This document shows positions 35,212 to 43,435 of a stretch of DNA of 64,000 bases, piece by piece. The DNA lies in the NCBI GenBank assembly GCA_944381405.1, contig CALWLA010000011.1:1-64000 (forward strand), written 5' to 3'. The notes beneath the pieces were generated by a model. It saw nothing but the letters and a program-made list of their open reading frames with translations. It ran no database searches and was not told where the DNA came from. The position numbers were made by a program, and so were the translations under genes. The DNA comes from an uncultured Lachnospiraceae bacterium (GTDB lineage Bacteria > Bacillota > Clostridia > Lachnospirales > Lachnospiraceae). How positions within the stretch are numbered: position 1 is the stretch's first letter; every line of letters begins with the position of its first letter.

Positions 35212-37101
35212 TTACAGTTTCTTTACAAACAGGGCCCTGATGGCGTTCAGAACAGCAAGGATCATGACCCCCACATCCGCAAAGATCGCCAGCCACATAT
35301 TTGCGATGCCAAGAGCGCCCAGCGCCAGACAGATCAGCTTGATGCCGATGGCAAACACGATGTTCTGATAAACGATCCCAATGCATTTGCGGGAGATCCG
35401 GATGGCCTTTGCGATCTGCACGGGATCGTCGTCCATCAGCACCACGTCCGCCGCTTCGATGGCCGCATCGGAGCCCATGGCTCCCATGGCGATGCCGATG
35501 TCCGCCCGGCCCAGCACAGGCGCGTCGTTGATGCCGTCTCCCACAAAGGCCAGCTTTTCCTGTTCCGGTTTTTCTGAAAGCAGGGCCTCTACCTTCTCTA
35601 CCTTGCCTGCAGGCAGAAGCTCCGCATATACCTGATCCAGCCCAAGCGCTCCTGCTACCTGCTCCGCCACCTGCTTCGCGTCTCCCGTCAGCATCACCGT
35701 CTTCCGGATGCCCGCCTCCTTCAGGGCCTGGATGGCCTCTGCCGCCCTGGGCTTTACCCGGTCGGAGATCACGATATGTCCTGCGTAGCTTCCGTCGATG
35801 GCCACATGGATAATGGTGCCCACGTTGTGGCAGCTGATACAAGGAATGCCCAGATAGTCCATCAGCTTGTCGTTGCCGCAGGCCACAGCTCTGCCGTCAA
35901 CCCGGGCGGTGACACCCTTTCCGCTGAGCTCCTGGATGTCCGTCACCCGGGACCGGTCGATCTCCTTTCCATAAGCCCGCTGCAGGCTCCGGCTGATGGG
36001 ATGGGAGGAGGCGCTTTCCGCCAGGGCCGCGTACTCCACCAGCTTTTCCTCGTTCATTTCGTTGTGATGGATGCCATTTACCTCGAACACGCCCTGGGTC
36101 AGGGTCCCGGTCTTGTCAAATACAACAGTCCGCACCTGAGACAGGGTTTCCAGATAGTTGGAGCCTTTGATCAGGATGCCCGCCTTGCTGGCGCCTCCGA
36201 TCCCCGCAAAAAAGCTTAAGGGGATGCTGATGACCAAAGCGCAGGGGCAGCTGATGACCAGGAAGGTCAGGGCCCGGTAGAGCCAGGTGCCAAAGTCCGC
36301 GGGAAGTCCCAGAAACAGCACCCGCACAAGGGGCGGAAGGACCATCAGTGCCAGGGCTGCATAGCAGACCGCCGGGGTATAGATCCTTGCAAACTTGGAA
36401 ATAAAATCCTCGGACTTTGACTTTCTGGAGCTGGCGTTTTCCACCAGATCCAGGATCTTTGCCACGGTGGATTCTCCAAATTCCTTTGTGGTGCGGACCC
36501 GGAGGAGCCCCGTCATATTGATGCAGCCGCTGACCACCTGGTCTCCTGCCTGTACGTCCCTGGGCAGGCTCTCTCCCGTGAGAGCGCTGGTATTCAGGGC
36601 GGAGCTGCCCTCCAGCACGACGCCGTCGATGGGCACCTTTTCTCCCGGCTGCACCAGAATCACGCTGCCGATGGGCACCTCATCCGGGTCTACCCGCTCC
36701 AGGCTGCCCTCCTGCTCCAGGTTGGCATAGTCCGGCCGGATGTCCATCAGCTCGGAGATGTTTTTCCGGCTTTTGCCCACGGCATAGCTCTGGAACCACT
36801 CACCGGTCTGATAAAACAGCATGACCGCCACAGCCTCCGTATAATCGCCGCTTCCTTCATAAATGGCCAGCCCGATGGCTCCCACCGTCGCTACTGCCAT
36901 GAGGAAGCATTCGTCAAATACCTGCCCGTTCCGGATACCCCTTGCCGCCTTCCAGAGGATGTCATATCCCACCAACAGATAGGGGATCATATATAAAAGA
37001 AATCTTACCACGCCCTCCGACGGCACAAAGTGCAGAAGGAGCATCAGAACTGCGGCTGCGATGATCCGCATCAGCATCTTTTTCTGTTTCCTGCTCATCA
37101 T
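35212..37101 (-). CDS. Heavy-metal P1B-type ATPase (Cd/Zn exporter, CadA/ZntA-like)
   Basis: A 629-residue transporter. The metal-translocation motif SCPCAL lies at about 283-288, the phosphorylated Asp329 in DKTGT, the SSHPIS motif marks the nucleotide domain, and VGDGINDAPVL the hinge. CPC favours Zn, Cd or Pb export. There is no N-terminal metal-binding (HMA, CxxC) domain. It is divergent from an ArsR/CadC-type regulator with a strong operator across its own promoter, so it is presumably induced by metal. AAAGGAG lies before the ATG. Confidence 0.92.
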   Translation of the reverse strand: MMSRKQKKMLMRIIAAAVLMLLLHFVPSEGVVRFLLYMIPYLLVGYDILWKAARGIRNGQVFDECFLMAVATVGAIGLAIYEGSGDYTEAVAVMLFYQTGEWFQSYAVGKSRKNISELMDIRPDYANLEQEGSLERVDPDEVPIGSVILVQPGEKVPIDGVVLEGSSALNTSALTGESLPRDVQAGDQVVSGCINMTGLLRVRTTKEFGESTVAKILDLVENASSRKSKSEDFISKFARIYTPAVCYAALALMVLPPLVRVLFLGLPADFGTWLYRALTFLVISCPCALVISIPLSFFAGIGGASKAGILIKGSNYLETLSQVRTVVFDKTGTLTQGVFEVNGIHHNEMNEEKLVEYAALAESASSHPISRSLQRAYGKEIDRSRVTDIQELSGKGVTARVDGRAVACGNDKLMDYLGIPCISCHNVGTIIHVAIDGSYAGHIVISDRVKPRAAEAIQALKEAGIRKTVMLTGDAKQVAEQVAGALGLDQVYAELLPAGKVEKVEALLSEKPEQEKLAFVGDGINDAPVLGRADIGIAMGAMGSDAAIEAADVVLMDDDPVQIAKAIRISRKCIGIVYQNIVFAIGIKLICLALGALGIANMWLAIFADVGVMILAVLNAIRALFVKKL

Positions 37102-37155
37102 GTTTCTCCTTTATCCTTTTGGTATGAAGCTCATATTTAATACTAAATGTGTTCA

Positions 37156-37181
37156 ATTAAACAAATATTTATTTGTTTAAT
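37156..37181. promoter_or_regulatory. ArsR/SmtB-type operator
   Basis: A perfect 11-bp inverted repeat ATTAAACAAAT / ATTTGTTTAAT around ATTT. It covers the -10 element and spacer of the metal-ATPase promoter and resembles known CadC/SmtB sites. Confidence 0.8.
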
Positions 37182-37185
37182 GCAA
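37156..37185 (-). promoter_or_regulatory. Promoter of the metal ATPase gene
   Basis: Minus strand TTGCAT (37185-37180), 18-nt spacer, TTTAAT (37161-37156). The spacer is almost entirely operator, so repressor and RNA polymerase would exclude each other. Confidence 0.6.
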
Positions 37186-37256
37186 TCATACTCATTTCCG
37201 CAGCGCTTGTCAATCCATTTTTCTCATTTTCCTCATCCTGGGCAAAATCCCTTTCG

Positions 37257-37285
37257 TTTCGCGAAAACAGATGGTAAACTATAGA
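37257..37285 (+). promoter_or_regulatory. Promoter of the ArsR-family gene
   Basis: TTTCGC (37257-37262), 17-nt spacer, TATAGA (37280-37285). The -35 lies in a TTTCGCGAAA palindrome. Confidence 0.5.
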
Positions 37286-37304
37286 TATTTCAGGAGGGTC
37301 CCTT

Positions 37305-37691
37305 ATGACAGAAAAAAAACTTCCCCACGATCACGGCCGGCTGGCACACATCCGCCCGGAGGATATCCCGGATACGGAGGTCTTTCTTCCGGCCTCCGAC
37401 CTGTTCAAGCTGTTGGGAGACGGCAGCCGGATGCGTATCTTCTGGCTCCTGTGCCACTGCGAGCTCTGCGTCATCAATCTTTCCGCCCTGGTGGAAATGA
37501 GCAGTCCCGCCGTATCCCATCACCTGCGGCAACTGAAAAACGGCGGCCTGATCCAGAGCCGCCGGGAAGGCAAAGAGGTCTATTACCGGGCAGCCGGCAC
37601 GGAGCAGGTTCGGCTGCTGCATCAGGCCATCGAACAGCTCCTGGGCAAGGAATGCCCCGAGGCCCGTTGTCTGAAAAAAGAGGAGGCATGA
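37305..37691 (+). CDS. ArsR/SmtB-family metal-sensing repressor (CadC-like)
   Basis: A 128-residue winged-helix repressor. The DNA-recognition region is LSALVEMSSPAVSHHLRQLKNGGLI. Metal ligands typical of CadC/CmtR types are present: the segment CHCELCVINL in the third helix, His-rich HDHGRLAH in the N-terminal arm, and CPEARC near the end. It probably binds Cd, Zn or Pb and releases the operator in front of the divergent ATPase gene. AGGAGGG lies before the ATG. Confidence 0.88.
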   Translation: MTEKKLPHDHGRLAHIRPEDIPDTEVFLPASDLFKLLGDGSRMRIFWLLCHCELCVINLSALVEMSSPAVSHHLRQLKNGGLIQSRREGKEVYYRAAGTEQVRLLHQAIEQLLGKECPEARCLKKEEA

Positions 37692-37694
37692 TCC

Positions 37695-38153
37695 ATGGAG
37701 GAAAAAAACAGATATGAGGATATCATCCATCTGCCCCATCACGTTTCCAGCCAACATCCCCAGATGCCTCTTTCCGAACGGGCGGCTCAGTTTTCTCCCT
37801 TTGCCGCCCTCACGGGCTATGGCGCCGCCATCCAGGAGACCGCCCGGCTGACGGATCGGAAGCCGGAGCTTTCAGAGGGCGAACGGGAGCGGCTGGATCA
37901 GAGGCTTGCCCTTGCGGCAGCCCTGCAGGAGGCCGGAACAAGGCCCCTTATCTCCATCACCTATTTTATTCCGGACGCAAAAAAATCCGGCGGAGCCTTT
38001 TCCACGGCATCCGGCCGGATCTTTAAAATAGACGCTTATGCGCGGCAGCTCATCCTGGAGGACCCTGAGGGAAACCGGATCCCGGTCCCCCTGGAGCAGG
38101 TCCTGGAGATCGAAGGAGAGGTTTTTTCCAAAGCGGATCCCTTTTGTGAATGA
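37695..38153 (+). CDS. YolD-like protein
   Basis: A 152-residue protein with the clostridial YolD-like pattern: YEDIIHLPHHVS, then PLSERAAQFSPFAALTGYGAAI and a C-terminal beta-rich YolD domain (ITYFIPDAKKSGGAF, KIDAYARQLIL). Such proteins usually accompany a Y-family DNA polymerase (UvrX/ImuB-like), but none is visible here. It begins 3 nt after the metal repressor gene, which is unusual company and suggests a past rearrangement. Function unknown. Confidence 0.7.
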   Translation: MEEKNRYEDIIHLPHHVSSQHPQMPLSERAAQFSPFAALTGYGAAIQETARLTDRKPELSEGERERLDQRLALAAALQEAGTRPLISITYFIPDAKKSGGAFSTASGRIFKIDAYARQLILEDPEGNRIPVPLEQVLEIEGEVFSKADPFCE

Positions 38154-38174
38154 GCTGGCTTGGGAAACGCGGTT

Positions 38175-38446
38175 TTACTTTACTATCTCATACTTTGCAT
38201 ATTTTCCACCGCAGAATAACCGGAGCTTTCCTTGTTTTTTCAGCTCTTTGATCACCGCATACGCCTGATCCGGCGATATTTTTAAGAGTTCTGCCACATC
38301 CTGTTTTGTAATGATCCCATCCTGCGTATCCGCCAGCTTTAAAATTAACTCCTGATATCGGATACGATCGATATCAGTCTGACGGACATACTGTATGGTC
38401 TCCTTCTTCTCTCGGTAGATTCTTTTTCCTATTTAATTCATTTTAT
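38175..38446 (-). pseudogene. Decayed winged-helix DNA-binding gene
   Basis: A frame open from 38432 to 38175 (85 codons) encodes a convincing winged helix (GIITKQDVAELLKISPDQAY, then KELKKQGKLRLFCGGKYAKY) but has no start codon. In the same frame an ATG (38441-38439) lies two codons ahead of a TAA (38435-38433). A single nonsense change at codon 3 would explain this. No Shine-Dalgarno is visible. It resembles the C-terminal domain of AlbA_2-type regulators and could be a relic of one. The rest of 38154-38543 holds only the palindromes at 38447 and 38468. Confidence 0.5.
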
Positions 38447-38459
38447 CTCGATTGTCGAG
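38447..38459. repeat. Short palindrome upstream of the decayed gene
   Basis: CTCGATTGTCGAG: 5-bp arms around TTG, just upstream of the relic ATG. It could be the former operator. Confidence 0.35.
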
Positions 38460-38467
38460 TTAAATTT

Positions 38468-38508
38468 TTTCTTTAATTCAGCTTTTGCGTTAAAACGAAT
38501 TAAAGAAA
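38468..38508. repeat. Perfect 12-bp inverted repeat
   Basis: TTTCTTTAATTC (38468-38479) and GAATTAAAGAAA (38497-38508) around 17 bp. AT-rich, with no T run, so a terminator is unlikely. It may be an operator or the trace of an element. Confidence 0.5.
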
Positions 38509-38543
38509 GCTATCCGTTCAGTTCCTCTGACTTATTATGCTGC

Positions 38544-39476
38544 TTACATTTCCTCCCAGAGACTTTCGATCTCCGGGGCCTTTGACTTTCTCAGCATGAA
38601 GATTCCTACAATGATGCACAGGGCTGTCAGAGGGATAATGCCGAAGGTGACCATCCCCAACACCATCTGGATCGTTTCCGGAGAGGCCTGGCCGAGAAGC
38701 AGGCTGGGCACCTGGTACAGAGCTTCCATATAAGCCTCCGTATCCGCCTGTAGCGGCACATAGATATTGCCCATGTTTGAGGCAAAATCCACCAGTCCAT
38801 GCACCAGGATACAGCTCCAAAGGTTTTTCGTCCGCAGATAGGCTGCTGCAAATACCACGCCAATGCCCGTGGCATAAAAGATCTGGAAGGCCGTTCCAAT
38901 GGGATTTGCCAGGGCATTTCCGATATGCAGCACGCCGAAAAGTACCGAGGACCAGAGCACAGCCTTGCATACTCTGTGGGGCGTTCCCTTCCAATGGTGC
39001 ATCATATGGCCCACCAGGATGGCCCGGACGATGATCTCCTCAAAAAGCCCGATGGAGCCGTTTCGCACAACCTCCAGAGCTAAAGACTCTGGATAGACCG
39101 GTCCGGCTCCCAGGGATGTTATCAGATTGATAAGCAAAAATAACAGGGCAGGCCAGCAGAGCAACAGTCCCCGGAAAAATCCGGCTCTGCGGAATCCCAG
39201 ATGAAACTGCCCCTGGTACGCCTCCCGCATCATCAGGATGCAAATGAGGGCCAGGGTCAGGTGCTGGAAAGCATCGTCCCAGGTATAGGGGGTCTTGTTC
39301 AGAAATGCCAGATTAAAGGATTTGTAGACGATCAGCACCATGCCAAAGCTGAAGATCACCCAGAATAAGGGGGCATGGTTTTCCATAAACTGATACAAAA
39401 AGCCGCTGACAGAGCTTCTGACAGGACCTCCAGTCTCTGTCTCCTTCAGGGCGGCAGTCTTTTTTTCATTTTCCAT
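38544..39476 (-). CDS. CPBP-family intramembrane metalloprotease
   Basis: A 310-residue membrane protein with about eight helices and the three CPBP (Abi/CAAX protease-like) motifs: GLFEEIIVRAIL (EExxxR, about 140-150), FGVLHIGNAL (FxxxH) and HGLVDFASN. The family includes CAAX-type proteases and bacteriocin-immunity proteins. GGAGGAG lies upstream of the ATG. There is no bacteriocin gene nearby, so the substrate is unknown. Confidence 0.85.
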   Translation of the reverse strand: MENEKKTAALKETETGGPVRSSVSGFLYQFMENHAPLFWVIFSFGMVLIVYKSFNLAFLNKTPYTWDDAFQHLTLALICILMMREAYQGQFHLGFRRAGFFRGLLLCWPALLFLLINLITSLGAGPVYPESLALEVVRNGSIGLFEEIIVRAILVGHMMHHWKGTPHRVCKAVLWSSVLFGVLHIGNALANPIGTAFQIFYATGIGVVFAAAYLRTKNLWSCILVHGLVDFASNMGNIYVPLQADTEAYMEALYQVPSLLLGQASPETIQMVLGMVTFGIIPLTALCIIVGIFMLRKSKAPEIESLWEEM

Positions 39477-39535
39477 AGTTCACATCTCCTCCTATTACAG
39501 CTGGTAATGTTTCTCCTTTCAGGATGCGGCGTGCG

Positions 39536-40069
39536 TTACGCTTTTTCAAGCTCGATCCAGTACCGCTGCATGATCTTTCCGTCTTCTTCCACCTCATTTT
39601 CCAGGCGGCCGCCGTTATTGATGATGGATTTTGCAGAGCCGATATTCCGCTTGTCGCATACCAGAAGCACCCGGTCAATGCCAAGCCTCCGGCATTCCTC
39701 AAGGGCCAGACCGATCATGGCTGTAGCGTACCCCTTTCTGCGCTCAGAGGGCCGGATGCCGTCTCCGATGTGTCCGCCGCACCGCAGCAGGTAGTCGTTG
39801 AGGTAATGCCGGATGTTCACTGCTCCTACCATCCGGTTCCGCTCCTCTTCCAGACAGAACCAGACAGCGTCCGGCACAAACCCATCCTTTGCCTCCTTGT
39901 GCTCCAGCTGCGCCAGATACTGTTCAAAATCCTGCTCGTCGTGTTTGAAGATCGCCCAGGGCGAGGTATTCGCCTCCGGGTGGGCCTGGTTGTACGCCCG
40001 CCACTCCCGGAGCATCTCTTTGATCTGGGCCTCATAGGCCGGTCCGGCCTTTACCAATTTCAGGGACAT
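39536..40069 (-). CDS. GNAT-family N-acetyltransferase
   Basis: A 177-residue GNAT protein. It has a VGAVNIRHYLNDYLLRCGGHIG strand, a GDGIRPSERRKGYATAMIGLAL acetyl-CoA pyrophosphate-binding loop and a terminal VLLVCDKRNIGSAKSIINNGG segment. The layout fits the free amino acid or small-molecule GNATs. ATG 40069 is chosen with GGAGG 8 nt upstream. A promoter lies at 40208-40236. Substrate unknown. Confidence 0.85.
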   Translation of the reverse strand: MSLKLVKAGPAYEAQIKEMLREWRAYNQAHPEANTSPWAIFKHDEQDFEQYLAQLEHKEAKDGFVPDAVWFCLEEERNRMVGAVNIRHYLNDYLLRCGGHIGDGIRPSERRKGYATAMIGLALEECRRLGIDRVLLVCDKRNIGSAKSIINNGGRLENEVEEDGKIMQRYWIELEKA

Positions 40070-40207
40070 AAGTGATACCTCCGTTTTCTGTAAATTATTC
40101 TCCAAATAAATCGTCATGGCTGCCGGTCCTGGCTAAGGTCAGAGTCCATAGGGATACTGATATTCGTAGTAGAGCCAGCCATACTATCATCTCCCTTCAT
40201 ACTGGTA

Positions 40208-40236
40208 GTTATATTCTACTTGCACGAAGAAAGCAA
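40208..40236 (-). promoter_or_regulatory. Promoter of the GNAT gene
   Basis: Minus strand TTGCTT (40236-40231), 17-nt spacer, TATAAC (40213-40208). Confidence 0.55.
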
Positions 40237-40297
40237 TATAATGCACGAAAACTTCTCATTTTTGGTAAACCGCAAGGTGAAAGTCCCGTTTTGTCAC

Positions 40298-40323
40298 AAA
40301 AAAAGCAGGCCCTTCGACCTGCT
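40298..40323 (-). terminator. Terminator of the tRNA-Arg gene
   Basis: Minus strand AGCAGG (40323-40318), loop, CCTGCT (40309-40304), then a run of seven T. Confidence 0.85.
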
Positions 40324-40330
40324 TTTTCTA

Positions 40331-40404
40331 CGTCCCTGAGCGGATTCGAACCGCTGGCCTTTCGCTTAGGAGGCGAACGCTCTATCCTGCTGAGCTACAG
40401 AGAC
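40331..40404 (-). tRNA. tRNA-Arg (anticodon CCU)
   Basis: A 74-nt cloverleaf: acceptor GTCTCTG paired with CAGGGAC (one G-U), D arm with AGCTCAGCAGGATAGAGC, anticodon loop CTCCTAA giving CCU, and TTCGAATC in the T loop. CCA is not encoded. It decodes the AGG arginine codon. A consensus-like promoter and a terminator flank it, so it is a single-gene unit. Confidence 0.97.
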
Positions 40405-40424
40405 AATCTATGGATAGCTTTACT

Positions 40425-40453
40425 ATGATAGCACAAAAGCCCTGGCTTGGCAA
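40425..40453 (-). promoter_or_regulatory. Promoter of the tRNA-Arg gene
   Basis: Minus strand TTGCCA (40453-40448), 17-nt spacer, TATCAT (40430-40425), about 20 nt before the mature 5' end. Confidence 0.65.
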
Positions 40454-40636
40454 GCAGGGATATCTGCCGTTCCCTGTTTCCATCCTCTGTTTACGGCTCC
40501 GAAATCTTGATTGTTTACGGCTCCTGCTGGAAAAATAAGGGATTCTGTTTTATTATATAAAATCAGATATCAAACACCCTTGCAGGTGTACCACGATGCC
40601 ATGGGGAACATGGCAGGATCAATGGAAGGAGAACCT

Positions 40637-41779
40637 ATGAAAAAAACCATCAAGCTGATCGTTTCCGGGCTCCTGCTGGCGGCTGCCCTGGCAGGCTGCA
40701 GCCAGACTGCTGCTGAGGAAACCACCACGGCTGCTGCCCAGACCAGCACCGCTGCTGAAACCACAGAGACCACAAAAACCGTCCCCACCGAAACTGCTGC
40801 TGAGGACACGGAAAAACTTGCATCCGCAGCAAAATCCGAAGGTACAGATTCCGCCGCCCCGGATTACAGCCTTGGGGAAAACTGGGCCTACCTCGGCCAG
40901 GGGCCCGAGACTGCTGTGGCAGATGTATTCTTTGTCTGTCCTACCGTTTACGGAGGCGACGAGGATGTCTTCAATATGAGCCTTTCTGACGAGGAGGCAA
41001 AGGCCAGCTTCCTGGGGGCCACCAACATGGAAAAAGGCATCTACGATGCGGATGCCCGTTTCTTTGCCCCCTACTACCGTCAGGCGGGCCTCAATGTCTA
41101 TGAGCTTTCCGCCGAAGAACGGGAACCCTGGCTGCAGTTCGCCTATGAGGACATCGCTCTGGCCTTTGACTACTATCTGGAGCATGACAATGAAGGCCGT
41201 CCCATCATCCTGGCAGGCTTTTCCCAGGGCGCAGACCTCTGCATCCGCCTCCTGAAGGATAAATTCCAGGATCCGGCCCTGCAGGAGCAGCTCATCGCCT
41301 GCTATGCCATCGGCTGGAGCATCACCGAAGAGGAGCTTGCGGCATATCCCTGGCTGCAGTTCGCTTCCGGGGAAAATGATACCGGCGTCATCATCGCCTT
41401 CAACAGCGAAGCGGAATCCATCTCTGATTCCATGATGATCCCTGCGGGAACCCGCACCCTGTGCATCAATCCCCTCAGCTGGACCACCGACAGCACTCCC
41501 GCGGATAAGAGCCTCAACCTGGGCGCCTGCTTCACGGACTACGACGGCAACATCACCGAGGAGATCCCTGAGCTGACCGGCGCTTACATCGATCCGGAAC
41601 GGGGCGCTCTCAAGGTGACTGACGTTACCCCCGAGGACTATCCTGCAGGCCTCTATATCTTTGAGGATGGCATTTACCACCTGTACGATTACCAGTTCTT
41701 CTACCGGAATCTGCAGGAAAATGTGGCTGTCCGCACCGCCGCTTATCTGGAGGCGGCGGCGCCGGAGGAAGCCGCATAA
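40637..41779 (+). CDS. DUF3089-family lipoprotein, alpha/beta-hydrolase fold
   Basis: A 380-residue lipoprotein: signal MKKTIKLIVSGLLLAAALAGC with the lipobox Cys at about 21, a Thr/Ala/Glu linker to about 75, then DUF3089 (VADVFFVCPTVY, ARFFAPYYRQ). The nucleophile elbow is AGFSQGAD, with GASGFSxG-like Ser; an acidic residue and His would complete a hydrolase triad but I cannot place them with certainty. AAGGAG lies before ATG 40637. Probably a surface esterase or lipase-like enzyme. Substrate unknown. Confidence 0.8.
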   Translation: MKKTIKLIVSGLLLAAALAGCSQTAAEETTTAAAQTSTAAETTETTKTVPTETAAEDTEKLASAAKSEGTDSAAPDYSLGENWAYLGQGPETAVADVFFVCPTVYGGDEDVFNMSLSDEEAKASFLGATNMEKGIYDADARFFAPYYRQAGLNVYELSAEEREPWLQFAYEDIALAFDYYLEHDNEGRPIILAGFSQGADLCIRLLKDKFQDPALQEQLIACYAIGWSITEEELAAYPWLQFASGENDTGVIIAFNSEAESISDSMMIPAGTRTLCINPLSWTTDSTPADKSLNLGACFTDYDGNITEEIPELTGAYIDPERGALKVTDVTPEDYPAGLYIFEDGIYHLYDYQFFYRNLQENVAVRTAAYLEAAAPEEAA

Positions 41780-41792
41780 AGCTTATTCAGGA

Positions 41793-42503
41793 TTACTTTT
41801 TCCGGATCTTTACCGTTCCAAAGATGGATAACCCCAGCACCGCAGCCACAGCGCAGCCGAAGATCGCGGCGATGCGCATGGCGGTGTCGAAGAAAAATCC
41901 CTCCGGAACGATGTTGATGAGCATATCCTCTTTTGGATTCAGGATCCAGAGGTCGTTGTCAAAAAAGATATGGTGGAAGGTCACAAAGGCGTCGGAAAAA
42001 TCCGTCGCCAGGATGACCGAAAGCCCCGCAAACAGCAAAAGCAGGATCCCGGTCCCCAGCAGCAGGCTGCGGGAAAGCACAAAAAGAAAGTCCTTCCTGC
42101 ACAGCAGATACACCGCCAGGAACCCTGCAGCTGTGGCCGTCAGGGCCCAGAGCCGCAGCTGCTGCGCCCCTACGAACAGGTCCCGCACATCCTCCATATG
42201 CAGGATCTCCCGTTCCGTAAAAAATCCCCTGGTCTCGCCGCCCATGGATACCTCGATCTGCAGCTCCGGCGCGTCCGCATCTCCCCGCAGGTATTTCATC
42301 ATATGGTTGGTGACCGCCATCAGGCCATCCTCGTCGCTCATGGTCATTTCCGGAAGCGCGGACAGCACGTCGTATTTTTCATATTCCTGTTCAAAATAGC
42401 CTGGCGTCCAGTAACACACCGCCTCCACCGCGGTGATCAGCGCCGCAAAGATCAGGCAAAAAGAGATCAAAATCCCAATGATATAAGCACTTATCCGTTT
42501 CAA
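41793..42503 (-). CDS. TIGR01906-family integral membrane protein
   Basis: A 236-residue protein with an N-terminal helix (about 7-30), a 90-residue outside domain containing MSDEDGLMAVTNHMMKYLRG, and three further helices. The order and the DLWILNPKEDMLINIVPEGFF segment fit TIGR01906. The start is TTG; GGGATCC lies upstream, so it is weak. It ends an operon with DUF3881 and the KdpD-like gene. Function unknown. Confidence 0.75.
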   Translation of the reverse strand: MKRISAYIIGILISFCLIFAALITAVEAVCYWTPGYFEQEYEKYDVLSALPEMTMSDEDGLMAVTNHMMKYLRGDADAPELQIEVSMGGETRGFFTEREILHMEDVRDLFVGAQQLRLWALTATAAGFLAVYLLCRKDFLFVLSRSLLLGTGILLLLFAGLSVILATDFSDAFVTFHHIFFDNDLWILNPKEDMLINIVPEGFFFDTAMRIAAIFGCAVAAVLGLSIFGTVKIRKK

Positions 42504-42521
42504 ATCATGGATCCCTTTCTT

Positions 42522-43412
42522 TTAATGCACGGGATTTTTAAAATCCACGCTGCCCTGCATCCAGATGCGGCCCTTGATCCGCCGTCCTACGGCAGGCTCT
42601 CCCAGGAGGTTCCGCTTTGGAACCGCCAGCTTGAAGCTGACCTCATTGCAGATGACGCTCAGAATCCACAGCGCTTCCCCGGTATAGGTATTTTCCGTCT
42701 CATCCACCGCCGTGATCTCTCCGATGATGGAATACTGATCGCACTCCACGCCGCAGGGCATCAGGCTCTGCTCCACCACGGAATACAGATCCTCGTTTTC
42801 AATGCGCCTGGAGATCTGGTGGAACATATCCATATCCGTTGCCGTCAGGGTCTCGATGGCGTCCTCATCGCCGTTGCGGGCCGCCTCGATCAGGCTCTCC
42901 TGCTCTCTGCGGCTGTTTTTCAGCCCCTCGATGTCCTCCTGGGTCTTCATCACCGGAAGCAGGATCTTTGCGTCGTTGCAGAAGGCCCCCAGGCAGGTTC
43001 CCTTAAAATCGATCTGCCGCCCTGCATCCGGCAGCTTCCGGTAGCTCAGGGGGTTATTGAGAAAGAAGATCAGGGAAAGACCGATCTTATATTCGTCGAT
43101 CAGCCCCGCATAATTTTCCCGGTCCATGTATTTTTCCACGGAGCAGATCTCCATGGAAGAGGTCTCCTCTGTGTCAAAATAGGGATAATAGTATTCGATA
43201 TGTCTCTGGCCGTTTCCGAAATCCATCACACCGACGCAGATGCCGATACGCTCCGCTGCCAAAAGCCGGTATTCCAGGAGGCTTTCCCCGTCGGAAAGGG
43301 CCACCCGGTCCCGCAGATTTTCCGGCTTTATCACATTGTTTTCCAGAAATTCGTAGATCCTGCGCTCCGTATGCAGCCGCTGAAAACCGGCTGCCGCCAA
43401 AAATTTATGCAT
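42522..43412 (-). CDS. DUF3881-family protein
   Basis: A 296-residue soluble protein of the clostridial DUF3881 type (MHKFLAAAGFQRLHT, then EYYYPYFDTEETS and a C-terminal VDETENTYTGEALWILSVICN segment). It has no catalytic motif I can recognise. AAAGGA lies before the ATG. It sits 23 nt behind the KdpD-like gene and 18 nt before TIGR01906. Function unknown. Confidence 0.75.
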   Translation of the reverse strand: MHKFLAAAGFQRLHTERRIYEFLENNVIKPENLRDRVALSDGESLLEYRLLAAERIGICVGVMDFGNGQRHIEYYYPYFDTEETSSMEICSVEKYMDRENYAGLIDEYKIGLSLIFFLNNPLSYRKLPDAGRQIDFKGTCLGAFCNDAKILLPVMKTQEDIEGLKNSRREQESLIEAARNGDEDAIETLTATDMDMFHQISRRIENEDLYSVVEQSLMPCGVECDQYSIIGEITAVDETENTYTGEALWILSVICNEVSFKLAVPKRNLLGEPAVGRRIKGRIWMQGSVDFKNPVH

Positions 43413-43435
43413 ATCAATTCCTTTCCCGCCGCATG

